From the NCBI GenBank assembly GCA_022709465.1, contig JAKLIT010000022.1, forward strand, positions 1-14,185: 14,185 nucleotides of DNA. Direction: 5' to 3'. The notes under the pieces are model-generated. The model saw nothing but the letters and a program-made list of their open reading frames with translations, was not told the origin of the DNA and ran no database searches. The stretch's first letter is position 1, and every line of letters begins with the position of its first letter. Position numbers and translations under genes: made by a program. The stretch is from Candidatus Omnitrophota bacterium (GTDB lineage: Bacteria > Omnitrophota > Koll11 > Pluralincolimonadales > Pluralincolimonadaceae). This document shows positions 7,340-12,507 of the stretch, in pieces.

Positions 7340-8115
7340 AAGACGCGTATTCGTTCCCCCTGTATTGCGACGCGGCATACGGCTGGGACCGTTCGCCCGA
7401 ATGCGATTTTATCGAGAGATGCGCAGAAAAATACGCTTCCGGCCCCACGCGGAATTCGGTGCTGGACCTTGCCTGCGGCACCGGCATACATCTTACGGAA
7501 TTCGCACGCCGCGGATACCGCGCGTCGGGGATCGACAAATCGCCGGAGATGGCGGAATTTGTTATTGCGAAAGCCGCGTCCGCAGGACTTAAGGTAGATT
7601 GTTCCGTCGCGGACATGAAGGAATTCACTCCGCGCGGCCCGTATTCTCTCGCCATCTGCATGCTCGATTCGTTCAGGTACCTGCTGACGGACACGGATAT
7701 AAGATCGCACCTTCACTCGGTATCGCGGTCGCTGGAAGGCGGCGGCATGTATTTTATCGACCTCTGGATGCCGCCCTCCGCGGACGGCGTCGAATGGGAA
7801 GATATCTCCTGGTCCCAGGGATCGGGCAGGATACATGTAGACGCGAGATACCTGCAGTATGCGCGGACCTTCGACGCCAATACGAGGACGTTCGAGGACG
7901 AGCTTATATTCAAGGTAAACGGGCCCGGTGTCGATACGACGGTAAGCTCGAGGGCGAGGACAAGGATGCTGCTGTACGAGGAACTCTGCCGCATAGCGGA
8001 GGAAGAGGGCTCATTTACACCGGCAGGCAAATTTTATAATTTTGACTTTGGCGAAAAAGGAGTTTATAATAACAGGCATATAAGGACTAATATCATTTTA
8101 ACGAAACGGAGGTAG
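7336..8115 (+). CDS. Class I SAM-dependent methyltransferase
   Basis: This is a 259-residue Rossmann-fold methyltransferase. The SAM-binding motif I is VLDLACGTG (43-50 region), followed by the acidic end of strand 2 in ASGIDKS (Asp67) and VADM (Asp93). ICMLDSFRYL (107-116) occupies the motif IV position and GGGMYFIDLWMP the next strand. The N-terminal CDAAYGWDR is typical of small-molecule methyltransferases of this group. ATG 7336 is chosen because it forms an ATGA overlap with the ATP-grasp stop; a GTG at 7324 is also open. The acceptor is unknown: no DNA, RNA or protein recognition domain is fused. The tight coupling suggests it works on the same substrate or product as the ligase. Confidence 0.85.
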   Translation: MKDAYSFPLYCDAAYGWDRSPECDFIERCAEKYASGPTRNSVLDLACGTGIHLTEFARRGYRASGIDKSPEMAEFVIAKAASAGLKVDCSVADMKEFTPRGPYSLAICMLDSFRYLLTDTDIRSHLHSVSRSLEGGGMYFIDLWMPPSADGVEWEDISWSQGSGRIHVDARYLQYARTFDANTRTFEDELIFKVNGPGVDTTVSSRARTRMLLYEELCRIAEEEGSFTPAGKFYNFDFGEKGVYNNRHIRTNIILTKRR

Positions 8116-8118
8116 CGC

Positions 8119-8460
8119 ATGCCAAAGACAACGTTGAAGTTTATCGCTTTCTGTGCATTATTTTTACTGGCAGCCGCATTGTCGGGTTGCGCGGGCATCG
8201 AGCCGCCGTCGGTCGAGCAGATAGTCAAACATCCTTTTGGCACCTCCATGCTCAGGGCGGGGCTTACGAAGGACCAGGTCATCGCGCAGTGGGGCGAGCC
8301 CGACCTGAAGGAATTCGACAACACCGGTAAATGGGGCAACTCTAAGGAGAGGTGGACCTATTACGGAAGGTACAGCGACCTGCCGGTCGATGAGGGGTAC
8401 CTTACGGACACTCAATACCTTTATTTTGACGGGAAATACCTGGTAAGATACAATGAATGA
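8119..8460 (+). CDS. Small outer-membrane-type lipoprotein with a BamE/SmpA-like fold
   Basis: This is a 113-residue protein. Residues 1-24 are a textbook lipoprotein signal ending in LSGC, with Cys24 as the lipidation site and Ala next, so it is not inner-membrane retained by an Asp+2 rule. The mature part contains LRAGLTKDQVIAQWGEPD (45-62), the helix-turn-GEP signature of the SmpA/OmlA/BamE-like fold. It is followed by ERWTYYGRY and a C-terminal strand QYLYFDGKYLVRY. GGAGG at 8108-8112 lies 6 nt before the ATG. The 3' end overlaps the next Cys-rich frame by 8 nt. It need not be BamE itself; the fold occurs in many small envelope lipoproteins. Lipoprotein status is well supported and the role unknown. 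Confidence 0.85.
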   Translation: MPKTTLKFIAFCALFLLAAALSGCAGIEPPSVEQIVKHPFGTSMLRAGLTKDQVIAQWGEPDLKEFDNTGKWGNSKERWTYYGRYSDLPVDEGYLTDTQYLYFDGKYLVRYNE

Positions 8461-8632
8461 CCCCTCAGGGGGAGGGCATTTCGGTTGCTGTATACAATGC
8501 GGATCTTTCTGGGGCTGCCCGACCCGGGCGGGGACTAGGGAGGATAGCGAGTGTTGCTCTCGGTGCAGTAAATACGAGATCTGCAAAATAATAAACGAAA
8601 AGGTCAAGGAAGGGCTTAAGAAGGCCGTCTAG
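8453..8632 (+). CDS. 59-residue Cys-rich protein with duplicated CCx2Cx5C motif
   Basis: A short frame runs from ATG 8453 to TAG 8630-8632, overlapping the lipoprotein gene by 8 nt. Eight cysteines lie at 12, 13, 16, 22 and 34, 35, 38, 44. Both halves have exactly the spacing CC-x2-C-x5-C: GCCIQCGSFWGCP and ECCSRCSKYEIC. This regularity is hard to explain by chance and argues for a real metal-binding protein, probably zinc or an iron-sulfur site. A charged helix (KIINEKVKEGLKKAV) ends it. No signal peptide is seen, so it should be cytoplasmic. The ribosome binding site is weak and translation is probably coupled to the lipoprotein. An ATG at 8457 opens a different, less convincing frame without cysteines. 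A strong terminator follows 21 nt after the stop. I do not recognise the family with certainty. Confidence 0.78.
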   Translation: MNDPSGGGHFGCCIQCGSFWGCPTRAGTREDSECCSRCSKYEICKIINEKVKEGLKKAV

Positions 8633-8653
8633 ACCTGCAATTTTCCGGTATTT

Positions 8654-8687
8654 AGGGGCGCCGTTTTAACGGCGCCCCTTTTGTTTT
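8654..8687 (+). terminator. Rho-independent terminator between the Cys-rich gene and the MerR promoter
   Basis: AGGGGCGCCG (8654-8663) is exactly complementary to CGGCGCCCCT (8670-8679), with loop TTTTAA. It is followed by TTTTGTTTT (8679-8687 region). The stem is very GC-rich. It closes the coiled-coil/ATP-grasp/methyltransferase cluster and isolates it from the pilus region. Confidence 0.95.
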
Positions 8688-8690
8688 CTC

Positions 8691-8719
8691 TTGACAAAGG
8701 ACTTGTTAACAAATACTAT
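8691..8719 (+). promoter_or_regulatory. Sigma70-type promoter for the merR-parA-pil operon
   Basis: TTGACA (8691-8696) is a perfect -35 box. After exactly 17 nt comes TACTAT (8714-8719), a good -10, placing the start near 8726. It lies just past a terminator and about 100 nt before the first gene, in a locally very AT-rich stretch. A second perfect TATAAT lies at 8744-8749 but has no recognisable -35 at 17-18 nt. This is the only convincing promoter seen in the window. Confidence 0.8.
8703..8712. promoter_or_regulatory. Palindrome TTGTTAACAA in the promoter spacer: probable operator
   Basis: TTGTTAACAA is a perfect 10-bp palindrome lying entirely between the -35 and -10 boxes, the usual place for a MerR-family operator. 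The half-site CTTGTTAA recurs in the second inverted repeat at 8762-8781. The first downstream gene encodes a MerR-type HTH protein, so autoregulation is the simplest reading. The 17-nt spacer is normal, unlike the stretched 19-20 nt spacers of classical MerR-activated promoters, which suggests repression rather than DNA-untwisting activation. Confidence 0.55.
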
Positions 8720-8761
8720 ATAAGCTAATAAGTGATAGTAGAATATAATGTTAAATAGCAC

Positions 8762-8781
8762 TTGTTAATACTTATTAACAA
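8762..8781. promoter_or_regulatory. 9-bp inverted repeat TTGTTAATA-CT-TATTAACAA: second probable operator
   Basis: TTGTTAATA (8762-8770) and TATTAACAA (8773-8781) are perfect reverse complements separated by 2 nt. It shares the half-site sequence with the palindrome in the promoter spacer. It sits about 35 nt after the predicted start and 18 nt before the ATG of the MerR-like gene. The AT-rich stem would be a weak RNA hairpin and there is no T run, so a DNA site is more likely than a terminator. Confidence 0.55.
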
Positions 8782-8799
8782 CTCTAAAAGAGGGGTTGT

Positions 8800-9075
8800 A
8801 TGGGGCCTGTTAAGAGCAACCTGATCACTGTCGATGAGTTGTCGAAGCTGTTTTTTATGTCAAAGGCGACGATCAACTACTACACCAACATGGGCCTGCT
8901 CCATATCTGCGAGAAGCAGGGTAACAAACGTTTGTATGATAAGACGGAAGTCGAAGAGCGCCTTAAAAAGATAAAGGAGCTCCGCAGGAGCGGCTATAGC
9001 CTGCGGCTTATCCGGAAGCAGTTCTCCGGGCTCCAGCCCTTTGGTAACCCGGAAACAGACGGAGGGACCCTATAA
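8800..9075 (+). CDS. Minimal MerR-family HTH DNA-binding protein
   Basis: This 91-residue protein is nearly all MerR-type winged HTH. LITVDELSKLFFMSKATINYYTNMGLL (8-34) gives the recognition helix and the conserved YY...GLL turn. KRLYDKTEVEERLKKIKELRRSGYSLRLIRKQF (43-75) gives the wing and helices 3-4. There is no effector-binding C-terminal domain and no cysteine set for metals, and the long dimerisation helix is absent or very short. AAGAGGGG (8788-8795) precedes the ATG. It is followed after 1 nt by a ParA ATPase. It may repress its own operon at the TTGTTAA sites, or act as the DNA- or cargo-linking partner of ParA. Family call is firm; role is inferred. Confidence 0.88.
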   Translation: MGPVKSNLITVDELSKLFFMSKATINYYTNMGLLHICEKQGNKRLYDKTEVEERLKKIKELRRSGYSLRLIRKQFSGLQPFGNPETDGGTL

Positions 9076-9076
9076 A

Positions 9077-10003
9077 ATGCTCGACGACCTTAAGAATATC
9101 ATCAAAAGACTGAACGAACTTGATGTCGCCGGCGACATAGCGCCGGCAGTGTCCGGCCAGCCGGTCTCGCCCGTATCTCCGAAGATCTTCTCGATAAGCA
9201 GGCAGATAATAGCGGTGACGAACCAGAAGGGCGGTTGCGCGAAGACGACCACTGCCGTCAACCTCGCGGGCTGCCTCGCCGAAAGAGGATTCAAGGTGCT
9301 TGTGATCGACCTCGACCCGCAGGCGCACGCGAGCCTCGGGCTCGGGCTCGACAAGGACAGTATAGACAGGACGATATACGACGTCCTTATGAACAGCGTC
9401 TCGCTTGGCGACGTCATATTGAAGACACAGGTGGAGGGGCTCGACGCCGTCCCGTCGAATTCGGTCCTATCGGGCGCCCAGCTGGAATTGGCAACCGTGT
9501 TGGGCAGGGAGAGCGTCCTGAGGATAGCGGTAAGGAAGATGTTGCTCAAGAAGGATTACGATTTCATCATATTCGACTGCAACCCGAGCCTGAACCTCGT
9601 CACGATAAATGCGCTTGTCGCCGCCGATTCCATACTGATACCGATACAGACCCACTATTATTCGCTTGAAGGCATGAAGGAGCTCTTCTCGACCATAGAT
9701 ATCGTGCGCGAGAGGCTGAATCCCGGCCTGCAGATACTCGGAATACTCGCGACGCTTTACGATACCCGCACAAAGATAAGCGCGAAGATGCTCGACCAGA
9801 TACGCGAGTATTTTAAAGGGATGGTCTTCGATACGGTCATCCGTAATAACGTAAAACTCTGCGAAGCGCCGATATTCAAGAAACCCATCCATGTATACGA
9901 CAACCGCTCGCTTGGAGCCAGGGATTATTTCAGTTTGGCCGACGAAATAGTCGCGAAGACGCAAAAATGCGAGGTGAGGATTGACGCAGGAAAAGTTGCC
10001 TGA
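9077..10003 (+). CDS. ParA/MinD-family ATPase
   Basis: This 308-residue protein belongs to the deviant-Walker P-loop ATPases that form dimers on DNA or membrane and position plasmids, chromosomes, flagella, pili or protein clusters. The P-loop is QKGGCAKTTT with signature Lys51 and Lys56; switch I/A' is VIDLDPQAHAS and Walker B is FIIFDCNPSLN. IQTHYYSLEGMKEL and the late PIHVYDNRSLGARDY are typical of ParA/Soj. An N-terminal extension of about 40 residues contains an amphipathic helix (MLDDLKNIIKRLNELD) followed by a Pro/Ser linker; it has no HTH. ATG 9077 is chosen because GGAGGG at 9061-9066 is 10 nt upstream. It lies between the MerR-like gene and pilM, whose frame overlaps its end by 23 nt. 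A pilus-positioning job is attractive; chromosome or plasmid segregation is the alternative, though no parB is seen. Confidence 0.93.
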   Translation: MLDDLKNIIKRLNELDVAGDIAPAVSGQPVSPVSPKIFSISRQIIAVTNQKGGCAKTTTAVNLAGCLAERGFKVLVIDLDPQAHASLGLGLDKDSIDRTIYDVLMNSVSLGDVILKTQVEGLDAVPSNSVLSGAQLELATVLGRESVLRIAVRKMLLKKDYDFIIFDCNPSLNLVTINALVAADSILIPIQTHYYSLEGMKELFSTIDIVRERLNPGLQILGILATLYDTRTKISAKMLDQIREYFKGMVFDTVIRNNVKLCEAPIFKKPIHVYDNRSLGARDYFSLADEIVAKTQKCEVRIDAGKVA

Positions 10004-11087
10004 TAGCGCCGGCGCGCATAATGTAGTAAAGGACATCTTCGAGCGCAAGAAGCCGGACGAGATGTCGTCGAAGAGGATCTCGTCGCTTTTCGGTGCCGGA
10101 GCCGCGCCCGCGCAGGCACAGCCGCCGACGCCGGCGAAAGAAAGGCGGTTCAGCAGCTATCTTCCCGTAGGCCTGGACATAAGCCCGGAGGGGGTATCAT
10201 TCGCGAGGGTCGGAAGGTCCGACGGCAGGCTCATGTTCGCGGGCGGGGTATCCGCGGGGCTGTCCGGCACAGGCGCCTCGATAAAGCAATGCGCCTCCGG
10301 CAACGCCTTGAAAGGCGACGCGGTGATCGGCCTGCCGGCCGCGGCCGTGAAATTCCGGGTAGTTAAACTGCCGCCTATGCCGGAAGCGGAAATAGACAGC
10401 GCCGTTACCTGGGCAGCTGCCGAAGCCCTAGGGGTAGACGCGCGCAGGATGCAGGAGATTAGCATGGATTACGCGGTCCTGCGGGAGGCCGGCATGCCTT
10501 CTTCAGACGTGGCGTCCGCCAAGATCCTTATCGCGGCTGCGGACAGGAGCGCGGTGCTCGAGAAGATGAAAGAGGCCTCGGATGCCGGGCTCAACGTACT
10601 GGCGGTCGAACCGTCTCCGTTGTCCCTTTATGCGGCAATGTGTTCCTCCTCCGCGCGTACGGAAGATACACAGGGGCTCACGTTGATGCTGAATATCGGC
10701 CGCGGATCAGGCGAGATAATCATAGGGCTCGGCCGCGACGTATGGGCGGTGCAGGAAGTGGCCATATCCGCGGATATCCTGCGAGGGGCGCTCAACGATG
10801 ACGGAAGAGTCTCGTCGAAGCCGTCGGTCTCATCGGCCCTTGAGAGCCTAATAATAGATATCGAACATTCGTTCAAGACGGTGTCGGGTTTGTTCGCGAG
10901 GCCGGATTCGTTCTCGCCGGGGAGGATAACGGTATCGGGCGCCGGCGCCGCGGATAAAGGCATCTGCCCGTTCCTTAAGAAGACATTTAATATACCGGTC
11001 GACGTATTCGACCCGTTAGGCGCAGGCCCGGAACTGGCCGCGGCGGTCGGGCTTGCGTTGAGGGGAGCTAAAGATGAAGCGGTTTAA
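9981..11087 (+). CDS. pilM: Type IV pilus assembly protein PilM (actin-like ATPase fold)
   Basis: PilM is the cytoplasmic actin-like component of the type IV pilus alignment complex and binds the N-terminus of PilN. The core begins at about residue 61 with LPVGLDISPEGVSFARV, the first phosphate-binding strand pair. Later come VVKLPPMPEAEIDSAVTWAA, the PilM-type segment VLAVEPSPLSLYAAM, and TLMLNIGRGSGEIIIG as the second nucleotide loop. ITVSGAGAADKGICPFLKK leads to AAAVGLALRG at the end. The usual WEAEQYIPF motif is poorly kept. TTG 9981 is favoured because GAGG (9971-9974) lies 6 nt before it; ATG 10062 has no such site and would shorten an unusual, low-complexity N-terminal extension of about 60 residues (Ala/Pro-rich). 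It overlaps parA by 23 nt and pilN by 14 nt. Confidence 0.82.
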   Translation: MTQEKLPDSAGAHNVVKDIFERKKPDEMSSKRISSLFGAGAAPAQAQPPTPAKERRFSSYLPVGLDISPEGVSFARVGRSDGRLMFAGGVSAGLSGTGASIKQCASGNALKGDAVIGLPAAAVKFRVVKLPPMPEAEIDSAVTWAAAEALGVDARRMQEISMDYAVLREAGMPSSDVASAKILIAAADRSAVLEKMKEASDAGLNVLAVEPSPLSLYAAMCSSSARTEDTQGLTLMLNIGRGSGEIIIGLGRDVWAVQEVAISADILRGALNDDGRVSSKPSVSSALESLIIDIEHSFKTVSGLFARPDSFSPGRITVSGAGAADKGICPFLKKTFNIPVDVFDPLGAGPELAAAVGLALRGAKDEAV

Positions 11088-11658
11088 CCTTATACCGAGA
11101 CAGGGCAGGAAGGTCCAGGCGGCGCCGCCAATTGGAAGCGCCCGCAAGGGGCCGAAGGCCAACATACTGCTCATAATAGCGCTGTTGGCCGCGGTCCTTA
11201 TCGCAGCGCCTAACGCGTTTAACCGCCGCAGCGGCGGTAGGCTTGCCGGCGCGAAGGCGCGCCTTGAGGAGGCCAAGAAGGAGCTCGGGCGCAGGCAGTC
11301 GCAGCGCATCCAGATAGCGAAGGACTACGACCTGCTGGTAAAGAAAAAACTGGCGGCGGAAGAAAAGTTGCAGTACCTGAAGGAAGCGGAGACTGGCAAG
11401 CCCGCGGAATTATCACAAGCCCTCGTCTATATGCCGACGCTCATACCGGATGAGATATGGATAAACAAGCTGACCGTCGAAGGGCGGCGCGTGGTCATAA
11501 ACGGCTCTACGCTGGACAACCAGGCCGTATCGAAGTTTATGGAGAACCTGAACAGGTCCAACAAGTTCAAGGGTTCGAGTTTCAATTTCACGCAGAAGGG
11601 CGAATTGGGCGACGCGACGCTATATAATTTTGAGATCGCGGCGCAGATGGCAAACTAA
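11074..11658 (+). CDS. pilN: Type IV pilus assembly protein PilN
   Basis: This is a 194-residue bitopic inner-membrane protein. The N-terminus MKRFNLIPR matches the conserved (I/F)NLLP-like peptide by which PilN binds PilM. A membrane helix follows at about 30-48 (NILLIIALLAAVLIAAP). A coiled coil spans about 57-105 (AKARLEEAKKELGRRQSQR onward), and a periplasmic ferredoxin-like domain follows, with PTLIPDEIWINKLTVEGRRVVINGSTLDNQAVSKFMENL, typical of PilN. AGGGGAG (11061-11067) precedes the ATG by 6 nt, inside the end of pilM. It is expected to pair with PilO. Identification rests on topology, the NLIP peptide and gene order. Confidence 0.88.
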   Translation: MKRFNLIPRQGRKVQAAPPIGSARKGPKANILLIIALLAAVLIAAPNAFNRRSGGRLAGAKARLEEAKKELGRRQSQRIQIAKDYDLLVKKKLAAEEKLQYLKEAETGKPAELSQALVYMPTLIPDEIWINKLTVEGRRVVINGSTLDNQAVSKFMENLNRSNKFKGSSFNFTQKGELGDATLYNFEIAAQMAN

Positions 11659-11667
11659 AGGGGCTGA

Positions 11668-12495
11668 ATGGGCAACAACAGGAAATTGATCGTCATGATC
11701 GTTGCGGTCGCCTTCGCGGCACTGGCCGGGTACAGCCTGGTCGGGCGAGGATTCATCGAGGAACAGAACACGGTGAGGTCCGAACTGCGGAAGATCGAGG
11801 ACGAGACGGCGAAGACGAGGGAGAAATTCCCGGATATAAAGGCGGAGGAGAAAGAGCTGGCCAGCCTGCAGAAGGGCTATGACGGAGTGCTTAAGGATAT
11901 CGCGGCCTACGAGAAGAAGATACCTTCCGCCGCCTCGGTATCGAAGCTCCTCGGGGAGATGACCCGCCGTTCCGAGGGCCTCGGTATGGATTTCGAATCG
12001 ATAAGGCAGGATATCGAGAGGGAGAAAGAAGGTTATATCAAGCTCAAGCTTGACATAAAATTCTCGGGCCCCTATTCGAGCATAGTGAATTACCTTAACC
12101 GGCTGCAGAACCTTTCAGATTACCTTATCGTGTCGAATGTGGAGATATCGCAGGCGAAAGAAGGCGCCGCGCATTCCAAGACGAATATGCGCGTCTCGAT
12201 GCTTTTACTGGAGAAAGGCGCGGACCTTACGGCGTTCGAGAACGCGTTGCCTCCGGAGACGATAATAATGAAAGCGGACCCGTTCATTTCAAAAAAGCCC
12301 GGCAGGAAAGACAAAGCCGGGGATTTCAAGTTATCGGGGATAACGCAGGCGGGAAACGATTCCACCGCCATAATAAACGATGAGGTAGTCAGGACAGGCG
12401 CGAAGGTCGGCGGATGGGAAGTCACGCAGATATCGAAGGACGCGGTAACGCTTACCGACGGGAACGATACCGTTACTGTTACATTAAACAGATAA
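11668..12495 (+). CDS. pilO: Type IV pilus assembly protein PilO with a PilP-like C-terminal domain
   Basis: This is a 275-residue inner-membrane protein. After a short cytoplasmic tail comes a membrane helix at about 6-24 (LIVMIVAVAFAALAGYSLV), a coiled coil (about 30-85), and the PilO periplasmic core with IPSAASVSKLLGEMTRRSEGLGMDFESI and GPYSSIVNYLNRLQNLSDYLIV. Residues about 214-275 look like an added module: FKLSGITQAGNDSTAIINDEVV, then VGGWEVTQISKDAVTLTDG and a final strand. This is the pattern of the PilP/GspC homology domain that contacts the secretin. No separate pilP lies between this gene and pilQ. AAAGGGG (11657-11663) overlaps the pilN stop. PilO identity is good from context and topology; the PilP-like fusion is my reading of the pattern. 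Confidence 0.85.
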   Translation: MGNNRKLIVMIVAVAFAALAGYSLVGRGFIEEQNTVRSELRKIEDETAKTREKFPDIKAEEKELASLQKGYDGVLKDIAAYEKKIPSAASVSKLLGEMTRRSEGLGMDFESIRQDIEREKEGYIKLKLDIKFSGPYSSIVNYLNRLQNLSDYLIVSNVEISQAKEGAAHSKTNMRVSMLLLEKGADLTAFENALPPETIIMKADPFISKKPGRKDKAGDFKLSGITQAGNDSTAIINDEVVRTGAKVGGWEVTQISKDAVTLTDGNDTVTVTLNR

Positions 12496-12507
12496 CACGA
12501 GGGAGAC

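Noticed and set aside
8238..8252. TGGCACCTCCATGCT as a sigma54 promoter
   Set aside because: The distance between the GG and GC elements is 9 instead of 10 nt, the TTGC is degraded to ATGC, and it lies within the coding part of the lipoprotein gene.
8457..8590. Alternative small frame from ATG 8457 (ATGA overlap with the lipoprotein stop)
   Set aside because: It gives a 44-residue product without recognisable composition, while the frame from ATG 8453 contains the perfectly repeated cysteine pattern and reaches a stop just before the terminator.
8453..8632. Cys-rich small protein as a RiPP precursor for the nearby ATP-grasp and methyltransferase enzymes
   Set aside because: The cysteine spacing is that of a metal site, there is no leader/core layout or repeated acceptor-residue core typical of graspetides, and it is downstream of an unrelated lipoprotein. 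It is kept only as a remote possibility.
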